NCBI RefSeq assembly: GCF_022869805.1
Contig: NZ_CP094974.1
Span: 4,774,001 to 4,838,000 of the forward strand
Direction: 5' to 3'
Origin: Halosolutus halophilus
GTDB lineage: Archaea > Halobacteriota > Halobacteria > Halobacteriales > Natrialbaceae
DNA: 64,000 bases
Of this stretch, positions 25,969 to 33,874 are shown piece by piece. A program made the position numbers and the translations under genes. Each line of letters opens with the position of its first letter. Position 1 is the stretch's first letter. The notes under the pieces were generated by a model. That model was not told where the DNA came from and ran no database searches. It was given only the letters and a program-made list of their open reading frames with translations.

Positions 25969-26625
25969 ATGCCCCGCGCGAAACTCATCGTACGGATTCC
26001 CGAGTCGCTCTGGATTCACGAGGTCTCGACGGCACATCCGGACGTCACGTTCCGGGTCACCTCGGTGCTTCCGGGCCCGGACGTCGCGATCGGCGTCATC
26101 GAACTGTCGGCGTCGAACCCGGTTCCGATACTCGCCGCTATCGAGGACCGAGACGACGTTCGTGACCTCGAGTTGCTGTGGACGCACGACGAGACGGCGC
26201 TCCTCCAGGTCGAAACGTCGGACCCGTCGCTGCTCGCACCGATGCAACGCGCGGGCGTCCCGATCGAGACGCCTTTCGAGGTCGAAGACGGCGTCGTGAC
26301 CTGGGAACTGACGACGAGTTCGGACCGGCTCTCCGCCCTCGGATCGTCCCTCGACGAGCACGACGTCGGGTACCGCATCAAGTACGTCCACGACGTCGAC
26401 GCGGGTCGTGCGGAGCAGCTGTTGACAGACCGACAGCTCGAGGTCTTTCTCACCGCCCTCGACAGCGGGTACTACGAGGTTCCGCGCGAGGCGACGCTGA
26501 CGGACGTCGCGTCGACTCTCGACGTCTCCAAATCGACCTGTAGCGACGTGCTTCACCGTGCGGAGGGAACGATCGCGCACTGGTTCGCCGAGGAACACGT
26601 CGCCCCCGCCTCCCGCGATCGGTGA
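25969..26625 (+). CDS. Bat/HTH-10-type transcriptional regulator
   Basis: 218 residues. An N-terminal sensor-like region (about 1-150) with beta strands is followed by a C-terminal HTH-10 domain beginning LLTDRQLEVFLTALDSGYYEVPREATLTDVAS (quoted in part) and containing DVSKSTCSDVLHRAEG. This is the bacterio-opsin activator type of haloarchaeal regulator without PAS or GAF domains; DmsR-like regulators of anaerobic respiration have the same short layout. Probably controls the divergent oxidase-like membrane protein through the palindrome at 25913-25928. Sensed signal unknown. Confidence 0.85.
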   Translation: MPRAKLIVRIPESLWIHEVSTAHPDVTFRVTSVLPGPDVAIGVIELSASNPVPILAAIEDRDDVRDLELLWTHDETALLQVETSDPSLLAPMQRAGVPIETPFEVEDGVVTWELTTSSDRLSALGSSLDEHDVGYRIKYVHDVDAGRAEQLLTDRQLEVFLTALDSGYYEVPREATLTDVASTLDVSKSTCSDVLHRAEGTIAHWFAEEHVAPASRDR

Positions 26626-26660
26626 GTGCGATCGGGCGTGTTCGTGGGGTGCCCGAGAGA

Positions 26661-27197
26661 CTAGTCCGTGCCGGCCGTTCCGGCGGCGATTCCCGACGGA
26701 CGGCCGTCGTCCGTCCCACGGTCGGAGTCGAAGAACGCCTCGAAGACCTTCCGCTGACCGGCCCGGAGGTGCTGGAGGTACGTCGACTGGCAGACTCCCA
26801 TCCTGTCGGCGAGTTCGTCGCCGCTCGACTCGCGCGGCCACTCGAAGAAGCCGCCGAAGTGGGCCAACTGGAGGGCCTCGAGTTGCCGATCGGTGACGCG
26901 CTCCTGGACCGCGGAACGGAACTGGCCGCGGGTCTCGGGCGTGCGGTCGCGTTCGCGCTGGCCCACGAGGTCCGCCTCCGGGTGCGTCTCGGAGACGGCC
27001 TCGACGACGGTCCGGACGTCGGCCGTCTCGGCGAGTTCCGCGACCAGCGTCCCCACGGTGCCGTCGGCGGTGAGCGACCGGACGACTGCGCCGTAGTTCG
27101 CGAGGGTGGCGACGACCGACCCCTCCGAAACGGTGACGCGAACCAGTACCTCGTCCGAGTCACGGCTCGGCTGGCTCGACGCGTTCCACGAGGCCAT
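26661..27197 (-). pseudogene. 5'-truncated Bat/HTH-10 regulator remnant
   Basis: The C-terminal part is a good BAT plus HTH-10 sequence: VLVRVTVSEGSVVATLANYG, then VTDRQLEALQLAHFGGFFEW and a DNA-recognition segment MGVCQSTYLQHLRAGQ. The sequence upstream of the BAT core in this frame (Ser/Arg-rich) has no family character, and no PAS/GAF part is present in any frame. The likely reading is a regulator that lost its 5' part. An intact short regulator starting near 27197 (178 residues) remains possible. A GC-rich hairpin (27340-27360) lies just upstream of the break. Confidence 0.5.
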
Positions 27198-27339
27198 CGC
27201 GGACGTCGACGGACGCGACGGGACGTTTACCGCGCTCGTCGCGGTGACCCGGACCGTGACGGCCTGGCACGCTCGCGACCTCGCCGTGGCAGAGCGCCGA
27301 CAGTAGTCCGGTGCGCTTCGAGCGATACCCGAGGCGATC

Positions 27340-27360
27340 CCCCGCCTCACCGGGGCGGGG
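27340..27360. terminator. GC hairpin CCCCGCC-N7-GGCGGGG
   Basis: A perfect 7-bp stem with a 7-base loop in a gene-free stretch (27198-27524) between the truncated regulator and the GAP-family gene. It could be a transcript-end structure or the scar of a mobile element; neither is supported by further sequence features. Confidence 0.4.
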
Positions 27361-27524
27361 TTGAATCGGCGCGAACCCGACTCGAACGGTTCGTGATTAC
27401 GACTGTGCCCCTCTTTCGGGCGGCTCCTCGAGACCGATCGCCTATCCTGTCGGCTGGCACTGCTAATGCACTTCGTCGAGACCGGTCCGCCGAATTGCGT
27501 CTCCGTCGTACGACCGACGGATAC

Positions 27525-28142
27525 CTAGCCCAGCAGGTTGTTGAGCGACATCGCGATGAAAAAGAGGATCACGACTTCGCTGACGATCCACGAATTCGTG
27601 TTCATCCAGTCGCGAATCTTCGGAAGGACGGCCTCTGCCCGCTCGCCGAAGGCAACCAGGGTGAGCGACGGGAGGGCCAGCACCAGGAGCGTGAGCAGGA
27701 TAAACGGGACGGCGTCCGTCCACGGGGCGTTACGGGCCGCCAGGTAGGAGCCGACGGTGACGGACGTGAGGACGTCGGTCGGGAAAAAACCCATGAGGAG
27801 AAAGCCGAGTCTGAACGAAAACCGCGGCGTCGCCGTCTCGAGTCTCCCCATCCATCGCGGCGGTTTCGACGTCGCTCTCGTTCGGTACGTGTGTACCATC
27901 GCGAGCAGGAGCGCGACGACGACGATCGCGCTGAGCGTCGTGTTCGACGCCCGCTGGCCGATCGTGCCGGTGCTGAACAGGTAGGTGATGGTGACGACGA
28001 GCGTGATCGAGACGGCCGCACCGCCCACGAACGCGACGGAGTTTCGCCGCCAGCGTTCGCTCGTCGCGAGGAAGATGGCGCTCAGGATCTGGGGGCCCGC
28101 GATCATCACGAATACCAGCGGCAACACCTCGAGGAAACTCAC
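27525..28142 (-). CDS. GAP/Sap-like (LysE-fold) membrane protein
   Basis: 205 residues with about six membrane segments. The N-terminal VLPLVFVMIAGPQILSAIFLAT (quoted in part; GPQ in helix 1) and the later FLLMGFFPTDVLTSVTVGSY fit the GAP (Sap, sulfolipid-addressing) family related to LysE exporters. GTG at 28140-28142 was chosen because the longer open frame is Arg/Tyr-rich and unlike a membrane protein N-terminus. The exported substrate is unknown. No operon partner. Confidence 0.65.
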   Translation of the reverse strand: MSFLEVLPLVFVMIAGPQILSAIFLATSERWRRNSVAFVGGAAVSITLVVTITYLFSTGTIGQRASNTTLSAIVVVALLLAMVHTYRTRATSKPPRWMGRLETATPRFSFRLGFLLMGFFPTDVLTSVTVGSYLAARNAPWTDAVPFILLTLLVLALPSLTLVAFGERAEAVLPKIRDWMNTNSWIVSEVVILFFIAMSLNNLLG

Positions 28143-28553
28143 GGCTCGATCACCGGAGAACTGTGCTCCGGTTGCCGTGTCGAGACGGTCTCGAAGGGGG
28201 CTTTCGGTCTCACCGAGCGGGTACCGCTGGTACGGGTGGTACGAGTACCGTATCCGTTTCCTCTTGCGGGAATTTCGTCGGTCGTCATACTGAAATCGGG
28301 CGCGTTGTCGACCGTCCATCGCTAGTTGGACGCAACCCGTGCTAAAGCTTGACCGGACGGACCGATAGTTATTTCGCGTCGTTTACACCGGATCAATCGC
28401 CCGGTGCGGTCTGCGATTGGACGACGAGTGACGTGCTGTTAGTATCGATCGACCTGGCCCAGAAAACCCGTACAGTGCGGTGAATCGATCCGCTGTATTC
28501 AGCACGCCGATCGTGATAGCGGCGGACGAGGGACCCGTTGCAATCGACAACTG
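28143..28553. other. Intergenic stretch without a gene
   Basis: About 410 bp between the GAP-family gene and the orphan gene at 28554. It is relatively AT-rich for this genome and contains small hairpins (for example gctg-tatt-cagc near 28490). Open frames here are short and have no family character. I see nothing else. Confidence 0.5.
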
Positions 28554-29153
28554 CTACGGTATCGACTTCACCGCCGCTGGGAGCTCCTCGGGATCGGTCC
28601 ACTCGACGACACGATCGCCAACTGCCTCCTCGAGTGCGGCCAGGTGAGACGCGGCCATCCCGTCGTCGTAGCGTTCGCGCATCCGTTCCTCGGCGTCGTA
28701 GACGCGTTTCAACAGCCAGAGACTGTTACGAACGGTCGTCTGGTAGCGGTACAGATACCCGAGTTCCCAGACGTGTCCACCGTCGTAGTCTTCGAGGACG
28801 CCGACGATGGCCGACGACAGTTCGGACAGGATATCGAACGCGGGCGCCCACAGGTCCAGTTCGTCGCTGGCAAAGCCGAAATCCTCGAGGCGAAACGCGA
28901 TCGCGTTCCGGCGCTCGTCGAGGAGATCACAGACGCGTCGTCGACGAGCGCCCGGCTCACCGGAGCCGCGGCCGATCACCAGGTATCGCCGATCTGTACG
29001 CCGAACGTCGGCGAACAACTCCCCGTGCAGCCCGTCCTTCAGCCGCTCGTGCTGTTCCGGAGTCGGGTTGAGTTGGGCGTCGTCGGTTACCTCCGGTGAC
29101 TCGATATCGCCGATGTACGTCGCATCGTCTCCCGATTCTCCGCCGTCTTCCAT
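28554..29153 (-). CDS. Orphan protein with possible nucleotide-binding fold
   Basis: 199 residues, acidic. After a 35-residue disordered start, a strand RYLVIGRGSGEPG leads into RVCDLLDERRNAIAFRLEDFGF, and a later GVLEDYDGGHVWELGYLYR resembles the (N/D)V..ELGY pattern of TIR-like, SLOG-like and nucleoside-deoxyribosyltransferase-like domains, where the Glu is catalytic. That is a weak fold-level guess. The C-terminus is helical (LLKRVYDAEERMRERYDDGM). It is divergent from a winged-helix gene 128 bp away. I do not recognise a named family with certainty. Confidence 0.6.
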   Translation of the reverse strand: MEDGGESGDDATYIGDIESPEVTDDAQLNPTPEQHERLKDGLHGELFADVRRTDRRYLVIGRGSGEPGARRRRVCDLLDERRNAIAFRLEDFGFASDELDLWAPAFDILSELSSAIVGVLEDYDGGHVWELGYLYRYQTTVRNSLWLLKRVYDAEERMRERYDDGMAASHLAALEEAVGDRVVEWTDPEELPAAVKSIP

Positions 29154-29280
29154 ACTGGCTGTGAGATGCGTTGGACTACTAATAGCTGTACTGGTACCAC
29201 ATCCATTTGATGAACCGGTTGAGGAATCAGTTTACGCCATCGACCGAGTGTTTATGGTGGCTGCTCGTGTACCGTCTCGT

Positions 29281-29718
29281 ATGCACCCGAAACCGGAGCG
29301 GACGGACGCCGACGGAGGGAGCCAGGGGGAGCCCGGAGCGTTCGACTCGTGGGCGGCGCTCCAGAAGTCGACCGACAGGACGCGAGCGAACCTGATCGCC
29401 GACATCGTCGGCCACCCGGAAGGGGCACCCAGCGTGAAGGAGCTAGACTACATGAACCCGAGTCTCGAGGACGACGCGATCCGACGCCATCTCTCTATCC
29501 TGCAGGACGTCGGGGTCGTCGAGGAACTCGTCGTCGAGCCAGGAAACCGGATTCGCGGCTACCCGTACAAGTTCTACGAACTGAGCGACGAGGCACGCGA
29601 GTTGTTCGATCGAAACGACCTGTTTCCCGAAGCGGCGTGGCAACGGCAGTACGATCGCGTCCAGCGGACGGGTGAGATCAAGGAACTCGAAGCCATGCCT
29701 CGTCCGACTCGAGAGTAG
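29281..29718 (+). CDS. Winged helix-turn-helix regulator
   Basis: 145 residues. WAALQKSTDRTRANLIADIVGHPEGAPSVKELDYMNP (quoted in part) leads into the recognition region LEDDAIRRHLSILQDVGVVEEL and a wing RGYPYKFYELSDEARELFDR, the ArsR-like pattern seen in many small haloarchaeal regulators. A long tail of basic residues follows. It faces away from the orphan gene at 28554-29153 and may control it. Ligand unknown; no Cys residues are present. Confidence 0.75.
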   Translation: MHPKPERTDADGGSQGEPGAFDSWAALQKSTDRTRANLIADIVGHPEGAPSVKELDYMNPSLEDDAIRRHLSILQDVGVVEELVVEPGNRIRGYPYKFYELSDEARELFDRNDLFPEAAWQRQYDRVQRTGEIKELEAMPRPTRE

Positions 29719-29859
29719 ATCACGGGCCCGCTCGAGTAGTCGGTTCGTCCCGTCGATCTCGCCCGATACGTGCAGGTCCCCGCGGAAACGGCCGAGTCGG
29801 TGACCGATCGCCGTCTCTCACGCCTCCTGGGCCGGGCGCCACGAGACCGATCGGACCGT

Positions 29860-30285
29860 TCAGGCGGACTCGACGGCGACGTCGATCGACGTCTCGTTCT
29901 CGACGTTGTCGGTGACCGGACAGCGGTCCTCGATCGCCGCGAGCCACGCTTCGAGGGTGTCCTCGTCGGCGTCTGCCGCCACGGAAATCGTGACGTCGAG
30001 GTCCTGGAGGCCGGGGCGCGCGTCGGAGGGGGCGCCGAGGTAGCTGGCGTAGTCGACGTCGCCCTCTATCGTCACCGTCATGTCGTCGATCGCGATGTCC
30101 ATGTCGCGGGCGACCATCGTCCCCGTCGAGTTCAGACAGCCGAGGACCGCGCCAAGGAAGTACTCGACGGGGTTCACGTCTTTGCCGACGACGAACTCGG
30201 CGTCGCCGGTGTCGATTCGCATCCGTTTCGGGCTGTGTCGCTCGCCCGTCAGTTCGTACGTCGTCAGGTCGTCGGATCGTGTCAT
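29860..30285 (-). CDS. OsmC-family peroxiredoxin-like protein
   Basis: 141 residues. OsmC features: the N-terminal beta strands, the catalytic Cys50 in AVLGCLNSTGTMVA, Cys122 in IEDRCPVTDNV, and the helix NPVEYFLGAVLG. OsmC/Ohr proteins reduce organic hydroperoxides, and members are also reported to act on persulfides. The promoter carries an exact ATTGT-N9-ACAAT repeat (30412-30430) near a cttaag TATA-like box, leaving a leader of roughly 95 nt. It lies in the OsmC-UspA-TauE-regulator cluster. Confidence 0.88.
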   Translation of the reverse strand: MTRSDDLTTYELTGERHSPKRMRIDTGDAEFVVGKDVNPVEYFLGAVLGCLNSTGTMVARDMDIAIDDMTVTIEGDVDYASYLGAPSDARPGLQDLDVTISVAADADEDTLEAWLAAIEDRCPVTDNVENETSIDVAVESA

Positions 30286-30411
30286 CGTGTGCTGGTCGGT
30301 GGCGGGTCGGCAGGTGGTCGCGTGGGTCGATACCGGTACCGTTCGCGGTCGTCGTCGGCGACGACGCCGTCCGTACCTCCGTCGGAGATGCTCGTCGCAT
30401 TCCGCTTAAGT

Positions 30412-30430
30412 ATTGTGCGACATATACAAT
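30412..30430. promoter_or_regulatory. Operator A: exact ATTGT-N9-ACAAT, osmC promoter
   Basis: Fully symmetrical inverted repeat with nine-base spacing, the best match of the set. It adjoins a cttaag TATA-like element on the minus-strand osmC side. Confidence 0.7.
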
Positions 30431-30485
30431 TCTGGGAACGCGATCGGCGAATCGTGCTGCCGTCGCGGGACCGAGACCGCGGTCG

Positions 30486-31331
30486 TCAGGCCGTCCGCTC
30501 CGGCGGCACGAGCATGACGTTCCCGTTTGCCCGCGCGACGATGTCCTCGGAGACGCTCCCGAGCAACAGCCGTCGGAGTCTGCTGTGGCCCCGCGAGCCG
30601 ACGAGGATCGTCGTCGGGTCGTACTCGGCCTCCGCGGCGAGGATCTCGTCGGCCGGGTCGCCCTGCCGAACGTCGGTCCGCGTCTCGATTCCCCACTCCT
30701 CGAGCTGGGAGGCGAGTTCCGCCAGTCGGGCTTCGGGATCTTCCTCCTCCGGGAGCCCCGGGTCCTTCGGCGTCTCGACGTGGACCAGTGTCGCCTCCTG
30801 CGTGGCGTGGCGCAGGTACGAGAACGCCTCGAAGGCCCGATCGGCGTTCTCGGAGAAGTCCGTCGCGTACAGCACGCGCTGGAACAGGTGTTCCCGGACC
30901 ACGTCCGGTTCGTCGGCCTCGCGTTCGACCCGGTTGACGAGCAACGGCGTCACCGTCGTCCGGGCGAGGTTGCGCGCAGTCGAACCGATGACGCGGTTCT
31001 CGAGCGGGCTCTTCCCGCGCGAGCCCACGATCGTCAGGCTGGCGCCGATCGTCCCGGCGATCCCGGTAATCCGTCGATGTGGCGTGCCGCGGACGACGTG
31101 GGTCTCGACGTCGAACCCGGCGTTCTCGATGACGCGACGATATCGATCGAGTGCCTGCTCGCGACGTCCTTCGAAGTTCATTCCGGGCATCCCCGCGTGC
31201 ACGTTCGACGGGATCACCGTCACCAGGTGGATCTCGTCGACGCCGATCCGGCCGAGACACTCGAGGCAGGTTTCGCTCTCGATCGTTGCCTCACTGGCTG
31301 CCGATAGGTCAGTCGCACAGACCGCTTTCAT
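30486..31331 (-). CDS. Universal stress protein, tandem UspA domains (divergent)
   Basis: 281 residues, two Usp domains. The first starts MKAVCATDLSAASEATIES with unusual Cys residues (Cys5, and CLECLG shortly after), the second RVLYATDFSENADRAFEAFS. ATP-loop motifs GSRGKSPLENRVIGS and GSRGHSRLRRLLLGS are intact. The N-terminal Cys cluster is absent from the other Usp proteins in the window. Promoter: TATA-like atattatacc (near 31352-31361) about 25 bp before ATG 31329-31331, so leaderless, overlapped by an ATTGT-N9-CCAAT repeat. Part of the reactive-sulfur regulon proposed here. Confidence 0.85.
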   Translation of the reverse strand: MKAVCATDLSAASEATIESETCLECLGRIGVDEIHLVTVIPSNVHAGMPGMNFEGRREQALDRYRRVIENAGFDVETHVVRGTPHRRITGIAGTIGASLTIVGSRGKSPLENRVIGSTARNLARTTVTPLLVNRVEREADEPDVVREHLFQRVLYATDFSENADRAFEAFSYLRHATQEATLVHVETPKDPGLPEEEDPEARLAELASQLEEWGIETRTDVRQGDPADEILAAEAEYDPTTILVGSRGHSRLRRLLLGSVSEDIVARANGNVMLVPPERTA

Positions 31332-31358
31332 ACCATCTGTAGGTTCCGACGGTATAAT

Positions 31359-31377
31359 ATTGTTTGGGTCGCCCAAT
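31359..31377. promoter_or_regulatory. Operator A: ATTGT-N9-CCAAT, uspA promoter
   Basis: Inverted repeat with nine-base spacing, flanked by further symmetry (AATATTG / CAATATA). It overlaps the upstream edge of the TATA-like element of the UspA gene starting at 31331. Confidence 0.68.
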
Positions 31378-31613
31378 ATAGTGGCGTGTCTGTGCGCCGT
31401 GCGCGTCGGGAATCCGATCGGCAATCGATCCGTATTGTCCCCGACCATTCTCGCCGAGGTATAACTGGTTCGCTATGCGAATCCTGACTATCACGAGCGT
31501 GTAACTGATTTTGGCGCGTCCGAGCCTCGAGGCCGCCCGGCGAAACGAGGCCTATATTTGCAAAACCTATGGGAATATTCTCGTTGGATAGCCGTGAGAT
31601 AGCTCGCAGTAAT

Positions 31614-31632
31614 ATTGTGCGCCAATCCCAAA
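31614..31632. promoter_or_regulatory. Operator A: ATTGT-N9-CCAAA, TauE operon promoter
   Basis: ATTGTGC left half with right half CCAAA, one base off CCAAT, directly upstream of a TATA-like gcgttatacg (31633-31642). Predicted transcription start is near 31665, before the small ORFs that precede TauE. Confidence 0.6.
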
Positions 31633-31677
31633 AGCGTTATACGCACTCTGTGGATAGAGAGTATTGAGCAGAAACCC

Positions 31678-31722
31678 ATGAACTACACACGATCGAATCC
31701 GGAACGGGGTCGAGACGCATGA
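31678..31722 (+). CDS. Possible 14-codon leader peptide
   Basis: ATG at 31678 opens a frame of 14 codons whose TGA overlaps the ATG of the next gene (ATGA, 31719-31722). It lies about 13 nt downstream of the predicted transcription start. Such overlap could couple translation of the small membrane protein to this frame. There is no evidence beyond position, so chance is quite possible. Confidence 0.25.
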   Translation: MNYTRSNPERGRDA

Positions 31723-31865
31723 TCGACTTCGCGACGCTTTCAGGACCAGCACAGGCAATCGTGCTCGTCGGCGCAGTCCTCGTCGAGGCAATCGTCCTCT
31801 ACGTGGGCTACGGTGCCCTCGAGCAGGTCGCAAAACCACTCATCGAGCGGATCACCCAGACATAA
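31719..31865 (+). CDS. 48-residue membrane protein preceding TauE
   Basis: A single membrane segment (AQAIVLVGAVLVEAIVLYVG, about 11-30) preceded by MIDFATLSGP and followed by a short amphipathic tail ending KPLIERITQT. Its stop codon is immediately followed by the TauE ATG. I recall similar mini-proteins (DUF7512 type) directly before TauE/SafE genes in other haloarchaea, so it may be an accessory subunit of the exporter; this is from memory and not verified. It is too short for most gene finders. Confidence 0.7.
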   Translation: MIDFATLSGPAQAIVLVGAVLVEAIVLYVGYGALEQVAKPLIERITQT

Positions 31866-32909
31866 ATGGAACTCTTTGGAATCGCACTGACGATGCTCGC
31901 ACTGTTCGTGAGCTTCGGCTTCATGGTCGGCGTGCTGTTCGGCTTCTTCGGGATGGGCGGTTCGTTCCTCGTCACGCCCGCGTTACTCGTGATGGGGTAT
32001 CCCACCCGCGTCGCCGTCGGTAGCGGCATGGCCTTCGTCTTCGGGACGGCCGTTATCGCGACGCTGAAACACCGCGACCTCGGTCAGGTCGACTACAAAC
32101 TCGGCGGGTTGATGGTCGTCGGGACGACCGCAGGCATCGAAGTCGGTAGTCACATCGTGTACTACCTCGAAGAAATCGGACTCGCAGGCGGCGTCATCGG
32201 CGTCACGTACGTCTTCCTGCTGGGTGCGATCGGCCTGTTCGTCAGCTACAACGCGCTGAAGGCCGACGGATCGGACGACAGCGGCGCTGGCGGTCACCAC
32301 GAGGCCGCGAACCAGGAGATCGATCCGGACGACATTCCGGACATCGCCAAGACGATCCAGTCCTACCGGGTTCCGCCGATGATGACCCTCTCCGGCGGCA
32401 TTCAGGTCTCGCTGTGGATGATCCTCGGCGTCGCGTTCGCCACGGGACTCCTCTCGGGCTTCCTCGGCGTCGGCGGCGGCTTCATCCGAATGCCCGCGCT
32501 GTTCTACCTGATCGGCGTCCCGGTGCCGATCGCGGTCGGAACCGACCTGTTCGAGATCGTCATCTCGGGCGGCTTCGGTGCGTACACCTACGGGCTCAAC
32601 GGCGGTGTCGATCTCTCGATCGTCGTCCCGCTGCTGGCCGGGAGCGCACTCGGTGCCCGTATCGGCTCGGCAGCGACCAGCGTCGTCAACGAGGACGACA
32701 TCAAGATCTACTTCGGGCTGATGCTCCTGGGTGGATCGATCGCCGTCGCCTTCCAGCAGTCGGCCGGCTACTTCGGCATGCCCGTGCTGGACACGATCGG
32801 CTTCGTGCTGATCATGCTCTCGGCGCTGCTGGTGAGCGGGGCCGTGATCTACAGCACGATCACGACGATGCGCGCAGATCCCGACGCGACTGGCGTGAGC
32901 GCGGACTAG
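31866..32909 (+). CDS. TauE/SafE-family sulfite or sulfonate exporter
   Basis: 347 residues with about eight membrane segments in two related halves. The family repeat appears as GFFGMGGSFLVTPALLVMGY (near 25) and GFLGVGGGFIRMPALFYLIG (near 203), followed by VGTDLFEIVISGGFGAYTY. A hydrophilic loop (about 137-160) connects the halves. TauE/SafE proteins export sulfite or related organosulfur anions; in bacteria a TauE gene is part of the CstR persulfide operon. Co-transcribed with the 48-residue protein upstream. It would remove sulfite formed by the persulfide dioxygenase-like proteins. Confidence 0.88.
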   Translation: MELFGIALTMLALFVSFGFMVGVLFGFFGMGGSFLVTPALLVMGYPTRVAVGSGMAFVFGTAVIATLKHRDLGQVDYKLGGLMVVGTTAGIEVGSHIVYYLEEIGLAGGVIGVTYVFLLGAIGLFVSYNALKADGSDDSGAGGHHEAANQEIDPDDIPDIAKTIQSYRVPPMMTLSGGIQVSLWMILGVAFATGLLSGFLGVGGGFIRMPALFYLIGVPVPIAVGTDLFEIVISGGFGAYTYGLNGGVDLSIVVPLLAGSALGARIGSAATSVVNEDDIKIYFGLMLLGGSIAVAFQQSAGYFGMPVLDTIGFVLIMLSALLVSGAVIYSTITTMRADPDATGVSAD

Positions 32910-33024
32910 CATCCCTTCCATCGTCGATGGCGGAAACCGTATCGCGGCGTTCGGTTCCCGACGTCATTTCGGGACGGAAGCGACACTAGCGGCGCGCGAC
33001 GGCACCTGACGACGGGTCGTCGAG

Positions 33025-33043
33025 ATTGTACAATATCCACAAA
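33025..33043. promoter_or_regulatory. Operator A: ATTGT-N9-ACAAA, first HTH regulator promoter
   Basis: Left half ATTGTAC, right half ACAAA, immediately upstream of a TATA-like cccttttatc (33045-33054). The regulator ATG is at 33083. Suggests autoregulation. Confidence 0.62.
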
Positions 33044-33082
33044 ACCCTTTTATCGGCGGGAGCCCTACACCGAACCAGCACA

Positions 33083-33487
33083 ATGGCTAGTTCGATGGCA
33101 GAACAACTCCAGCAGGACATGCAGTGTGAAGGTCTCCTGGAGTGTATCCACGGTCTCAAACAACTCGACAAGGAGTGCTTCCGGGTGATGGTCGAGAGCG
33201 AAGAGCCGCTGACGATCGACGAGGTCGCCGAGCGCGTCGACCGCGAACGCTCGACCGCCTACCGGTCGATCCAGCGACTGCTCCAGAGCGGGTTCATCCA
33301 GAAAGAACAGGTCAACTACGACCAGGGTGGCTACTACCACGTCTACTACCCGACCGATCCGAACCAGATCGCGAGCGACATGCAGCGGATGTTGAACGAC
33401 TGGTACGCGAAGATGGGCCAGCTCATCCAGGAGTTCGAGGACAAGTACGAACACGTCGACGACGGCGCACCGGCCGTCGAAGGGTAG
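33083..33487 (+). CDS. Cys-containing winged-HTH regulator (TrmB/MarR-like), copy 1
   Basis: 134 residues. A helical N-terminus with Cys15, Cys21 and Cys32 (spacing C-x5-C-x10-C) precedes a winged HTH (about 40-77: LTIDEVAERVDRERSTAYRS) with a wing GGYYHVYYP and a C-terminal dimerisation helix (DMQRMLNDWYAKMGQLIQEF). The three Cys are shared exactly with the second copy 792 bp downstream. Cys-containing regulators of this size often sense sulfane sulfur or redox state. The promoter carries the ATTGT-type repeat found at the sulfur genes, so it is the best candidate for the regulator of that set. Sensor function is inference. Confidence 0.85.
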   Translation: MASSMAEQLQQDMQCEGLLECIHGLKQLDKECFRVMVESEEPLTIDEVAERVDRERSTAYRSIQRLLQSGFIQKEQVNYDQGGYYHVYYPTDPNQIASDMQRMLNDWYAKMGQLIQEFEDKYEHVDDGAPAVEG

Positions 33488-33816
33488 TCCCGCGGCCGTC
33501 GGCAATCGGCGGGGCCGTCGTCCGCGATCGTCGTTCGTGAGCCGCTGTGAGCGTTCGCACGATTTCTCGTGCTTCTCCGGTTCTCCATGTGATGCAGGCC
33601 GAGTGCCTCGGTGTTCGACCCGAGAGGAAAGGCCGTACGCGAGAGTAGACGTGTTCCGTTCGATCAATACACTGTTCGATCGTCCCGCTCGACTCGACGC
33701 GCCGATCGCGCCCGGTGGAGGCGTGCGCTCGGCACTCCGGACCAGTTGAACGTCCGGTGACGGTCGATGCGGCGTTCGCGTCCGCCGTCGCAGAGCCGGG
33801 ACGATCGCGCATTAGT
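33488..33816. other. Intergenic stretch between the two HTH copies
   Basis: About 330 bp with no gene. The duplicated regulator genes share long identical DNA runs, but this spacer shows no obvious repeat of the region upstream of copy 1 other than the operator and TATA box at its far end. Confidence 0.5.
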
Positions 33817-33835
33817 ATTGTACAGATTCCACATA
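33817..33835. promoter_or_regulatory. Operator A: ATTGT-N9-ACATA, second HTH regulator promoter
   Basis: Left half ATTGTAC identical to the copy-1 promoter; right half ACATA is a weaker match. A TATA-like ctcttatcac follows at 33837-33846, and the regulator ATG is at 33875. The spacing of operator, TATA box and ATG matches copy 1. Confidence 0.58.
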
Positions 33836-33874
33836 ACTCTTATCACCGTTCGGACCGAACGTCGACGTAGTACC

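Noticed and set aside
28554..29153. Confident TIR/CBASS-type defence gene
   Set aside because: Only one motif resembles such folds and no defence partners are adjacent; kept as an orphan with a weak fold guess.
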